7,343 nt of DNA from Deltaproteobacteria bacterium (GCA_003647435.1 QMMV01000097.1:1-7343); one strand, 5' to 3'. Positions 1 through 5,626 are shown, numbered from the stretch's first letter. The notes: generated by a model from the letters alone, not told the origin. Numbers and translations are program-made.

Positions 1-1
1 A

Positions 2-481
2 TGGATCGCTGAGAGGCTCGGCTTCGATTGTTTGATAACCGACGTGAAAGATGCCCCGGTTCCAGGGAAATTCGAGCTGGTTATCCTCGGTTCCGGTATT
101 TATGAGAATGGCTTCATGCCTGAGGTACGTGCTTATATTGACAGGCACATCAAGGCACTGGAAAATAAGGAAAAGGCGATCTTCGGGGTATGCCTGGATA
201 CCAGCGGTTTTTATGTGAATGGTAAAATTGGCGGGGGCTGGGAATATATCAGGCCCACAATAGAAAAATTCCGGAATCCCCCTCTCCATGCCGGTCTTCT
301 TCATGGTGAGATAAATCCATCCAAGCTTACTCGTGAAGATCATGACAAACTGATGCACTTTTATAATCAAATACTCAAAAGGGATATCTCGAGTGTTCCT
401 TATAGAACAAAGATGAACAAAGAGGAGAGCTGGAAGTTCGCAGAAAGTATATTGAAGAAATTGAGCGGTAAGTTCTATTAA
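2..481 (+). CDS. HemG-like flavodoxin-domain protein, 5'-truncated
   Basis: The frame is open from base 2 to the TAA at 479-481 and gives 159 residues. It matches the flavodoxin-fold family that includes menaquinone-dependent protoporphyrinogen IX dehydrogenase (HemG), which in known members oxidises protoporphyrinogen during haem synthesis at the inner face of the membrane. Visible hallmarks are an IAERLG helix, a DVKDAP stretch, a hydrophobic strand ending in GSGIYENGF, a helix EVRAYIDRHIKALENK, the strand AIFGVCL, and a late AGLLHGEI segment. The C-terminal SW-KFAE segment resembles the end of HemG. Family members are about 175-180 residues long, so only about 15-20 N-terminal residues, including the FMN phosphate loop, lie outside the window. 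A TTG at 32 is in frame but falls inside the fold, so I treat it as internal. It could also be a generic flavodoxin-domain protein without a role in haem synthesis. Confidence 0.8.
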   Translation, partial: WIAERLGFDCLITDVKDAPVPGKFELVILGSGIYENGFMPEVRAYIDRHIKALENKEKAIFGVCLDTSGFYVNGKIGGGWEYIRPTIEKFRNPPLHAGLLHGEINPSKLTREDHDKLMHFYNQILKRDISSVPYRTKMNKEESWKFAESILKKLSGKFY

Positions 482-538
482 TGAAAGGGCGTTTTTCGAT
501 TGAATTTAAGTTTTATGCTGCCGCCATCAAATTTTTTG

Positions 539-679
539 TCATTGAAGCGGGAGGTAAGTAGTAAAGAGGGTCTCTTCTTTTTCAACTGCCTTCTTGAAGA
601 TTTTCTCGCAGGCATCCGCTTTTTCGGGAACATCATCAGTTAAGAATCTGATGAATATATTGGTATCAAGAAATCTCAT
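539..679 (-). pseudogene. vapC: VapC toxin (PIN domain) remnant, N-terminal 46 residues
   Basis: Reading leftward from the ATG at 679, 46 residues begin MRFLDTNIFIRFLTDD, the first strand and catalytic Asp of a PIN-domain ribonuclease toxin, and continue through an acidic helix to LFTT. After that the expected second Asp/Glu block (normally like LVIAEVVWVL) is missing and a TGA occurs at 539-541. VapC proteins are about 130 residues, so two thirds of the domain, including the remaining metal-binding acidic residues, is gone. The ATG overlaps the stop of the upstream antitoxin remnant as ATGA, the coupling usual in vapBC operons. No active toxin can be expected. An adjacent minus frame stays open to 478 but does not restore PIN sequence. 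Confidence 0.75.
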
Positions 680-825
680 TGTGCCTTCTCAATAATCTTG
701 CGGGCAATCTTTTTCCTGGTAGTCCCTCTGAGCTTTTTAAAATTAATAGATTTCTCTTTTGTGGCCACGCTGCCCCTGAGATTATGGAAATGTTGATCGC
801 CTTCTTTAAGTTGCCATTTACCTGA
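676..825 (-). pseudogene. vapB: VapB antitoxin remnant, C-terminal half
   Basis: The minus frame from 825 down to the TGA at 678-676 encodes about 49 residues, including KEGDQHFHNLRGSV and a basic tail ending KKIARKIIEKAQ. The LRGSV segment followed by an F-K-K-L-R basic tail is the usual C-terminal, toxin-binding half of AbrB-type VapB antitoxins. A TGA at 828-826 lies in frame directly upstream, and there is no swapped-hairpin DNA-binding domain before it, so the N-terminal half is lost. The stop overlaps the start of the vapC remnant. The remaining 40 bases separate it from the end of the ATPase gene on the same strand, so the deletion point lies very near that gene. The family assignment rests on the pattern and on the neighbouring PIN fragment. 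Confidence 0.6.
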
Positions 826-868
826 TCAGCGTGTTGCTGCGAGAATGTTTACGCTATAGCGGGGGGGA

Positions 869-2023
869 TTAAAATTGGATTGGTTCCTTAGGCGTCAGGT
901 TTGTTAAGAAATCTTCGCAAGGCAGGCATAAGACATTTTTTATTTTTATACGCTCCTTGCCCCGGTACAAAAGGAAGGCTTCTGACTCAGGGTAATCTTC
1001 TTTAAAAGCAAGCAGTCCCTTAAGCATTTTTGGATGAACCCTTGAGGTGTTTTTAACTTCAATGGCACAAAAGCTATCCCTGCCGTAAACAACAAAATCT
1101 ACCTCGTTTCCTGATTTTGTGCGCCAAAAATAGAGTTTGCACTGATTCCCTCTGTAAGAATTCCATGCCCGAAGATGTTCGGCAACAAGGCCCTCCAAAG
1201 CTGCGCCTTCGATTTCCTGCGGTGCATCAAGAGGGCCTGATGGGCGAACAGACCTGAAGACCCCGGCATCAAAATAATAAAACTTGGGATGTGAGGATAA
1301 ACGCCTTTTAGCGCGTTTTGAAAAAACAGGTACGCGAAAAGCCAAAAGCAGGTCTTCAAGTATTGAAATGTACCCTTCCACGGTTTTACGCTCTACCTGA
1401 CAATCTCTGGCAACATCCGCGATGTTAAGGACAGCGCCGTGGGAGAAACTAACCGATTCCAAGAACCGGCTAAACGCGCCTATATTCCTCACCAGCCCTT
1501 CTATTTGAACCTCTTCCCTGAGGTAAAGGGAAACATAAGCGTTAATGGTTTCTTCAGGGCTTTTTGCGGCTACTACCAGCGGAACCATGCCGATGGTAAG
1601 GGCTTCTTCCATGGAGAACATATCCCCCAGTTCAGCAGCCATAAACGGGTGCATATTTTTGACCACAGCGCGTCCTGCAAGCAAGTCAACCCCAGACCGC
1701 TTTAGTTTTCTTGCACTGGAGCCTGTCAAAATAAAACGCCATCCTGCATGCTGTTCCATCAATTGATGGACTACGTCCAGAAGTTGAGGAAGTTTCTGGA
1801 TTTCGTCAATTACGATGGTATCTACGGCTTTTTGTGCCCGAATTACATCTCCCAACCGTTCCGGCCTGGCAGAATAAAGGCGAAACACGTCAGGCGCCAA
1901 AAGGTCAATAATGAGTGCATTCTTTAAATTCTGTTTAAGCCATGTGGATTTTCCTGTCCCTCGCGGGCCAAAAAGAAAAAAACTCTGCTTTATATCCTGG
2001 AAAAATCGAGTCTTTATTTCCAT
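869..2023 (-). CDS. AAA+ family ATPase with DUF4143 / PD-(D/E)XK-like C-terminus
   Basis: This 384-residue protein is complete. The Walker A motif GPRGTGKST is at residues 19-27, Walker B TIVIDEIQKLP at 69-79, and a sensor-1-like strand FILTGSSARKLK at 97-108, followed by SGVDLLAGRA. The middle part, around 190-260, has the winged-helix look of this family (IADVARDCQVERKTVEGYISILEDL). The C-terminal domain contains W300, EVDF at 307-310 and IEVK at 321-324. These follow the D...ExK pattern of the PD-(D/E)XK nuclease fold known in DUF4143, but activity cannot be inferred. These widespread ATPases have poorly defined roles; some accompany toxin or mobile modules. The ATG at 2023 has only a weak purine stretch (AAAAGGCAG) ahead of it. 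The gene is monocistronic apart from the vapBC debris downstream. It is likely accessory DNA. Confidence 0.9.
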   Translation of the reverse strand: MEIKTRFFQDIKQSFFLFGPRGTGKSTWLKQNLKNALIIDLLAPDVFRLYSARPERLGDVIRAQKAVDTIVIDEIQKLPQLLDVVHQLMEQHAGWRFILTGSSARKLKRSGVDLLAGRAVVKNMHPFMAAELGDMFSMEEALTIGMVPLVVAAKSPEETINAYVSLYLREEVQIEGLVRNIGAFSRFLESVSFSHGAVLNIADVARDCQVERKTVEGYISILEDLLLAFRVPVFSKRAKRRLSSHPKFYYFDAGVFRSVRPSGPLDAPQEIEGAALEGLVAEHLRAWNSYRGNQCKLYFWRTKSGNEVDFVVYGRDSFCAIEVKNTSRVHPKMLKGLLAFKEDYPESEAFLLYRGKERIKIKNVLCLPCEDFLTNLTPKEPIQF

Positions 2024-2077
2024 TTTAGCTGCCTTTTAGGAAATAACAAATCCATAAATGAAACACAAAATAAAATT

Positions 2078-2083
2078 TGTCAA
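2078..2083 (-). promoter_or_regulatory. Possible -35 box for the ATPase gene
   Basis: On the minus strand a perfect TTGACA lies 55 bases before the ATPase start codon. Candidate -10 sequences at usual spacing are poor (CATTTA at 17 bases, TTTATG at 19 bases), so only the -35 element is convincing. The 13-base string around it, TTTTCTTGACAAA, is repeated in the opposite orientation at 2169-2181 in the divergent flavodoxin promoter. Confidence 0.35.
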
Positions 2084-2173
2084 GAAAATTATTCCTGTGG
2101 AAAAAGACAGATACAGACATTACCTCAATAGGCAGATGTTCCGATTCCTTTACAAGGCAGGCAACCTTTTTTC

Positions 2174-2202
2174 TTGACAAAATAACTGTAATCGATTATC
2201 AG
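2174..2202 (+). promoter_or_regulatory. Sigma-70-type promoter of the small-protein/flavodoxin unit
   Basis: A perfect TTGACA (2174-2179) is followed after 17 bases by TATCAG (2197-2202), which matches four of six consensus -10 bases. Transcription would start near 2209, about 33 bases before the 75-residue gene. The -10 overlaps the palindrome described at 2186-2202. Confidence 0.5.
2186..2202 (+). promoter_or_regulatory. Palindromic operator candidate with a Fur half-site
   Basis: The ten bases TAATCGATTA (2189-2198) are a perfect palindrome, flanked by CTG on the left and, after one extra T, CAG on the right. Bases 2195-2201 read ATTATCA, a perfect half of the 7-1-7 Fur consensus; the opposite half matches only three of seven. 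It covers the -10 element, where a repressor would block transcription. Flavodoxins are commonly iron-repressed through Fur, which makes the site plausible, but another dyad-binding regulator is equally possible. Confidence 0.35.
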
Positions 2203-2241
2203 TAAACGCCACGGACGTTTTGATGAAGGAATATTAGAATA

Positions 2242-2469
2242 ATGATACACAAAAAGAGACTGCTGGCAGTTTTGAAGGACTTTGGTTACGTTTATCATTG
2301 CAGCTGCGGTCAGTTTCATATCCATCTAAAGGGTGTCACGATATATGTGGATGAAGGGGAATTTCTTTGCTTGCTTGAAATGCTTCAAGAGGCACGCGAC
2401 AAGAATGCCACTCTCGAAGGCAAAGACAGGCAGCTTACAAAAAGGCAACTCAAGGTAGTAAAAAAATAA
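2242..2469 (+). CDS. Small conserved-looking hypothetical protein, 75 aa, Cys/His cluster
   Basis: I do not recognise a named family. The protein starts with a basic helix (MIHKKRLLAVLKDFG), then has the cluster HCSCGQFHIH at residues 19-28, a short strand GVTIYVDEGEF, a hydrophobic helix LLEMLQEA and a very basic tail. The H-C-x-C and H-x-H arrangement could bind a metal, but no second cysteine pair is present (the only other Cys is C43). AAGGA at 2226-2230 lies 11 bases before the ATG. The gene ends 19 bases before the flavodoxin start, with no terminator between them, so the two are almost certainly co-transcribed. A helper or regulatory role for flavodoxin is a guess from context. The minus-strand frames opposite it look like shadows. 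Confidence 0.7.
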   Translation: MIHKKRLLAVLKDFGYVYHCSCGQFHIHLKGVTIYVDEGEFLCLLEMLQEARDKNATLEGKDRQLTKRQLKVVKK

Positions 2470-2473
2470 AAAC

Positions 2474-2480
2474 AAGGAGG
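2474..2480 (+). promoter_or_regulatory. Strong ribosome binding site deciding the flavodoxin start
   Basis: AAGGAGG ends only two bases before the ATG at 2483 but eight bases before the ATG at 2489. The second spacing is the normal one, so translation should begin at 2489. Confidence 0.8.
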
Positions 2481-2488
2481 GCATGGTT

Positions 2489-2962
2489 ATGGCAAAAGCA
2501 ATCGTTGTGTACGCTTCGGAGACTGGAAACACAGAATCCGTGGCTGAAGAAGTGGTCAAGGGGCTGGAAGAAGGGGGGTTGGACGTAACATTAAAGAACG
2601 TGGAAGATTCAGATGCCAGAGAGGTGTTAGACTACGACCTGGTGCTTCTTGCCTCATCAACGTGGGGAGATGAGGAAAAAGAACTTCACGAAAGCATGGT
2701 AGATTTTTATGAAGACCTCAAGGAGCTTGACTTTGCGGGAAAACCGGCGGCAGCTTTCGGATGCGGCGACAGCTCATATACACACTTTTGCGGAGCGGTT
2801 GATCTCTTAGAGGAACGGCTTGACGAAAGAGGGGCAAAGCTCCTTCACGGTCTTGGTGAAGGCTTCAGGGTTGACGGCGATCCGGACCAGGAAGTTCTTG
2901 AGAATGCAAAGGCCTGGGGAAAGGAAATAGCAGAGAAGTTCCAGAAAAGCGCTTCGAGTTAG
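2489..2962 (+). CDS. Short-chain flavodoxin, Desulfovibrio type
   Basis: This 157-residue FMN electron carrier is soluble and cytoplasmic; it replaces ferredoxin in low-potential electron transfer, especially when iron is short. The FMN phosphate loop SETGNT is at residues 10-15. The second flavin loop SSTWGDEE carries the stacking Trp at 59. The third, GCGDSSYTHFCGAVD (91-105), holds the stacking Tyr at 97 and is nearly the same as in Desulfovibrio flavodoxins. The later GFRVDGDPD segment is also typical. The length suits a short-chain flavodoxin with a slightly extended C-terminal tail. The start at 2489 was chosen over 2483 from the Shine-Dalgarno spacing. It is the second gene behind a 75-residue protein and is likely driven from the promoter at 2174-2202, which carries a possible Fur half-site. 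Confidence 0.95.
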   Translation: MAKAIVVYASETGNTESVAEEVVKGLEEGGLDVTLKNVEDSDAREVLDYDLVLLASSTWGDEEKELHESMVDFYEDLKELDFAGKPAAAFGCGDSSYTHFCGAVDLLEERLDERGAKLLHGLGEGFRVDGDPDQEVLENAKAWGKEIAEKFQKSASS

Positions 2963-2996
2963 AACAGCCGGAATATCCCTTTCATGCACCCCCCTG

Positions 2997-3072
2997 CCAG
3001 ACCGTTCCCCCTCCACTGGAAGGAGGGAAGGGGAAGCAGAAGATATTGACGAAACGGTAAGGGAGGGTCTGG
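2997..3072 (+). repeat. Intergenic palindromic element
   Basis: The outer arms CCAGACC (2997-3003) and GGTCTGG (3066-3072) pair perfectly. Inside, CCGTT (3002-3006) and AACGG (3053-3057) pair, and a pyrimidine-rich run at 3005-3014 pairs with purine-rich 3022-3035 apart from a bulge. Nested arms of this kind resemble dispersed palindromic intergenic elements. It directly follows the flavodoxin gene and may also protect or end its transcript. No copy is present elsewhere in the window. Confidence 0.45.
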
Positions 3073-3090
3073 CTTCATACACTGGTTATT

Positions 3091-3158
3091 TAGATGTCCC
3101 CATCCGTAGTGAGGGAAGAAAGGTGAAGGGATGCCTTACGTCCCGCCACATACGTAGG
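3091..3158 (+). promoter_or_regulatory. Structured leader with cobalamin-riboswitch-like core fragments
   Basis: In order there are TAGATGTCC (3091-3099), AGGGAA (3112-3117), GGTGAA (3122-3127) and CCCGCCAC (3142-3149). The last lies in the loop of a seven-pair hairpin with arms 3135-3141 and 3152-3158. The order and the roughly 20-base distance from GGTG to CCCGCCAC agree with the P3-L5 part of cobalamin riboswitches. However, there is no B12 box and no GCCACT segment, and only about eight bases separate the hairpin from the terminator that follows. It may be a degenerate or divergent sensor, or a chance likeness. It precedes the FmdE-like exported protein gene. Confidence 0.3.
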
Positions 3159-3166
3159 AAAGTGAA

Positions 3167-3210
3167 GGTGTAACTTGGGGTTCAGAAAGAACTGAGTTAC
3201 GCCTTTTTTA
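3167..3210 (+). terminator. Rho-independent terminator or attenuator
   Basis: GGTGTAACT (3167-3175) pairs with AGTTACGCC (3195-3203) with one G-U pair. The stem is extended inward by GTTC/GAAC around an AGAAA loop and followed by six T (3204-3209). It lies between the flavodoxin gene and the FmdE-like gene, only 53 bases before the latter's start codon. No convincing promoter is visible in those 53 bases, so it may act inside the leader of the downstream gene rather than only ending the upstream transcript. Confidence 0.85.
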
Positions 3211-3262
3211 TTCGGAAAACGGGAAAATAAACATAACAAGCAGAGGAAAAGGAGAAAATAAA

Positions 3263-4426
3263 ATGAAAACCATGAAAGTGAAAACAATAATTACGATTGT
3301 TCTGGCTTTGGCTATCATACCAGCGCTCACAGTGTTTGGAACCGGACAGAAAACGGTAGCGGCTGCCCCGAAGGAGACGGCTCTTCATGGAGCGTCAGTA
3401 AAAGATGCTGTGCGAAGGCTTAATAAGGATGCGCATCAGCTTACTCAGGCCACCATCGCCATAGACGAGAACGCGGAAAAAATATCTCAGAGTGAAAGCC
3501 TGGAAGATGAGCTTCGAGCCATGGCTGTTAAGATGCATGTAGCTTCACGCAAGCTGGGTCAAATCGCAAAGCAAATACATAAGGATATAGCAAAGGTTGC
3601 AGAGCTGGCCGGGCAACGCGAAGCAGGCAAGGCTGAATATAAAAATCGTCTGGATGAGATAGTAGCGGATCTGGGCAAATATGTACATATTCTGCAGAGC
3701 AAATCCGACTTAGTACATAAGGTTGTCTTCAAGGCTCCGGAGTCGCACAAGGAATATGCCGATGCCATACACAACTCATTCCATAAAGCTGAACGGATAG
3801 CAGAGAATCTGGGTAAAGACACACAAGAATGCGCCGAGATCGTTGGGGTAAGCATAGCAAAGTTACCGGTCAAAGCAGCTGTGTTCCCGGAGCAATATAT
3901 CCGGATGTACGATAAGCAGGGCAAGCTGCTGAAACTTGCTGCACAGCAAGTAGCGAATAAAGCTCATGGCCATCTTTGTGTATGTGGCGCAACTGCCTTC
4001 AGGGTTACTCAAATTGCGATTTCCCAGTTGTGGGGCAAAGAGCTGCCAACAAAAGGGGACCTCGCGGTGACCTACCATCATCCCGGCAGGGGACACAAGG
4101 ATGTCTTTGAATACTTGCTTGGCCCAGAGAATGTCACTTATAAGAAGGCAGGGAATCCCAGGCACCTCACGCTTGCCCAACATTACTCTTATGCTTTCAC
4201 TCGTAAAGATACAGGTGCTACATGGAAAACGCAGATGAAAGAAGGAGTCATCCCGAAACGTTTCTTTGACCTCAGGTATAAGGTGAAAGGATTCCTTAAA
4301 GGATGGCACAAAACGAAGCCTACGAAGGCTGAAAAGGTTGCTTTCAAGATCAAATTTAACAAAGCCATAAATAATATTTTAAGCATGATGCCATCCGAGC
4401 TATTCGAGGGAGTGTCACAGCCATAG
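3263..4426 (+). CDS. Exported protein with N-terminal helical region and C-terminal FmdE-like domain
   Basis: This 387-residue protein begins with a basic n-region, a hydrophobic core at about 8-26 and an AAA-type cleavage site near residues 33-36, so it should be exported to the periplasm. Residues 45-230 are helix-rich and charged and match nothing I know. From 233 the pattern follows the FmdE family (formylmethanofuran dehydrogenase subunit E-like; Pfam FmdE): HGHLC at 235-239, a conserved Arg at 247, and a closing segment YSYAFTRKDTG at 308-318. The usual CPG after HGHL is changed to CVCG, and the later Cys-containing segment is replaced by YHHPGRGHKD (271-280). The C-terminal zinc ribbon of some FmdE proteins is absent. 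AAGGAG at 3249-3254 sits eight bases before the ATG. Metal or cofactor binding is likely; a methanofuran role is not implied. Confidence 0.7.
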   Translation: MKTMKVKTIITIVLALAIIPALTVFGTGQKTVAAAPKETALHGASVKDAVRRLNKDAHQLTQATIAIDENAEKISQSESLEDELRAMAVKMHVASRKLGQIAKQIHKDIAKVAELAGQREAGKAEYKNRLDEIVADLGKYVHILQSKSDLVHKVVFKAPESHKEYADAIHNSFHKAERIAENLGKDTQECAEIVGVSIAKLPVKAAVFPEQYIRMYDKQGKLLKLAAQQVANKAHGHLCVCGATAFRVTQIAISQLWGKELPTKGDLAVTYHHPGRGHKDVFEYLLGPENVTYKKAGNPRHLTLAQHYSYAFTRKDTGATWKTQMKEGVIPKRFFDLRYKVKGFLKGWHKTKPTKAEKVAFKIKFNKAINNILSMMPSELFEGVSQP

Positions 4427-4508
4427 AAGAAAGACCATTCCTCCTCATTGTAGTCAAAGATGAACTTTTTTGTGGGTGTTCTTATCCCTGTCCGGGTGCT
4501 TGAGTTTC

Positions 4509-4548
4509 AATAGCGGTTGTGCTATTCAGGAGGCGATCTCTTGGAGAT
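4509..4548 (+). other. Leader of the prenyltransferase gene: two small hairpins and an off-register Shine-Dalgarno
   Basis: AATAGC (4509-4514) and GCTATT (4521-4526) form a perfect six-pair stem. A consensus AGGAGG follows at 4528-4533, and ATCTC/GAGAT (4536-4540, 4544-4548) form a second small stem. The AGGAGG is 32 bases before the prenyltransferase ATG, too far to serve it directly unless the second stem folds and shortens the distance. A TTG at 4541 has good spacing to it, but its frame overlaps the prenyltransferase out of frame and looks non-coding. Confidence 0.35.
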
Positions 4549-4565
4549 AGGGGGTAAGATCATCC

Positions 4566-5465
4566 ATGAATATTTACATAAAGGCGATGCGCCTTCCCTT
4601 CCTGAGCGGTTCCCTCACGCCGGTCGTGCTCGCCGGGGCACTCAGTTTTGTGGATGGGTCTTTTCAACTCTGGCGCCTGATTCTGGTCCTAATCGGCATC
4701 GGCGCCCTTCAGACTGGTGCCAATCTTATCAATGATTATTACGACGACCCAGGTAGCGATCGCATCAATCTTCATCCGACTCCTTTCAGTGGCGGAAGCC
4801 GTGTGATCCAGGAAAACCTGATGGATTCGAAGACGGTGCGAGCAATGGCCATAGGCTTCTTTTTCTTGGGCATAATTTGCGGAGCGTGGCTCGCATTTGC
4901 AGGGCGACCCTTTGTGGTGGTGATTGGCTTGATCGGTCTTTTGGCCGCATACTTCTATTCTGCACCCCCTCTGAGCTTTATGGCCTGCGGGCTGGGAGAA
5001 GTGACAATATTTCTTGCCTTCGGGCCCTTGATTACGTTGGGCACCTATTATGTTATGTCAGGTTTTTTTACCTGGCACGCTTTTATCCTCGGTATCCCCC
5101 TCGGCTTTCTGATTGCAGCCGTGATCTGGATTAACCAGTTTCCGGATTATGACGCGGACCGAGATGCGGAAAAGCGCAACTGGGTCGTTCGATTGGGCCG
5201 CACCCGTTCGGTGTGGATCTATGCCTTTCTCATGCTCAGTCCTTATGCTGTAGTGCTTTATTGGACATTGGCCGGTGAAGGGTCCTGGCTGTATGTTGCT
5301 ATTTTTTTAACCGTGCCTCTGGCGTTGAAGGCAATCAAGATTGTGAAGGCACATTACCATACCTATGATGAAATCATTCCGGCGCAGGCGTTGACCATCC
5401 AAACGCACCTATCTGTTGGACTGGCGTTGACAGGAGTAATAATATTGCAAAAGCTGATTTTGTAA
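4566..5465 (+). CDS. UbiA-family prenyltransferase, MenA-like
   Basis: This 299-residue polytopic inner-membrane protein belongs to the UbiA family, whose MenA members attach a polyprenyl chain to 1,4-dihydroxy-2-naphthoate in menaquinone synthesis. The first Asp-rich motif NDYYDDPGSD is at residues 56-65, followed by the subgroup signature PFSGGSRVIQ at 73-82. The second motif NQFPDYDADRD is at 190-200, followed by KRNWVVRLG. Between and after these are about eight hydrophobic segments. Both motifs bind the Mg-diphosphate of the prenyl donor in known members. The first motif seems one residue shorter between its aspartates than the NDYFD...G-D form I recall. The ATG at 4566 is the first start after an in-frame stop at 4548; a G-rich stretch (AGGGGG, 4549-4554) may be its ribosome binding site. 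No other menaquinone gene is in view, so the acceptor could be a different aromatic compound. Confidence 0.9.
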   Translation: MNIYIKAMRLPFLSGSLTPVVLAGALSFVDGSFQLWRLILVLIGIGALQTGANLINDYYDDPGSDRINLHPTPFSGGSRVIQENLMDSKTVRAMAIGFFFLGIICGAWLAFAGRPFVVVIGLIGLLAAYFYSAPPLSFMACGLGEVTIFLAFGPLITLGTYYVMSGFFTWHAFILGIPLGFLIAAVIWINQFPDYDADRDAEKRNWVVRLGRTRSVWIYAFLMLSPYAVVLYWTLAGEGSWLYVAIFLTVPLALKAIKIVKAHYHTYDEIIPAQALTIQTHLSVGLALTGVIILQKLIL

Positions 5466-5544
5466 GATGTCAGGATAACAGTTGAAAGAATGATGGTTGT
5501 CTTAAATAAAGTGGCTTCCTGGAAAGGCGCGCCCGCAAGGCTAC

Positions 5545-5626
5545 CATTTCGACTGCAAGGGAAAATCTCATGGTTTTCGCATATCACACCGGAAAGATTT
5601 CTCTCCGGCTGTAGCGGATCGAAATG
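5545..5626 (+). repeat. Palindromic intergenic element (CATTTCGA ... TCGAAATG)
   Basis: Perfect eight-base arms CATTTCGA (5545-5552) and TCGAAATG (5619-5626) enclose a second, imperfect pair (GAAAATCT at 5561-5568 with AGATTTC at 5595-5601) and a CCGGA/TCCGG stem at 5589-5608. The outer CATTTCGA / TCGAAATGACA ends together with an inner AGATTTCTC block resemble a dispersed palindromic element seen in intergenic regions of many Desulfobacterota and Nitrospirota genomes. Only one copy is here, so its repeated nature is inferred. It lies between the prenyltransferase and RlpA-like genes. Confidence 0.55.

Noticed and set aside
1439..1766. Plus-strand frames inside the ATPase gene
   Set aside because: They are antisense to conserved ATPase sequence, and two overlapping frames show no protein-like pattern.
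3090..3190. c-di-GMP (GEMM) riboswitch on the minus strand, from a GGGACGTAAGGC-like string near 3133-3144
   Set aside because: The string resembles GGGACGCAAAGCC, but the paired upstream GGGCAAA element is absent and the strand leads only into the antisense of flavodoxin.
3559..3924. Minus-strand frame of 121 codons opposite the FmdE-like gene
   Set aside because: It is Ser/Cys-rich antisense of a helical coding region, without a ribosome site or motif.
4517..4735. 72-codon plus-strand frame overlapping the prenyltransferase start
   Set aside because: It lies out of frame across a well-supported membrane protein, has many Arg/Gly/Pro residues and no motif; treated as a shadow.
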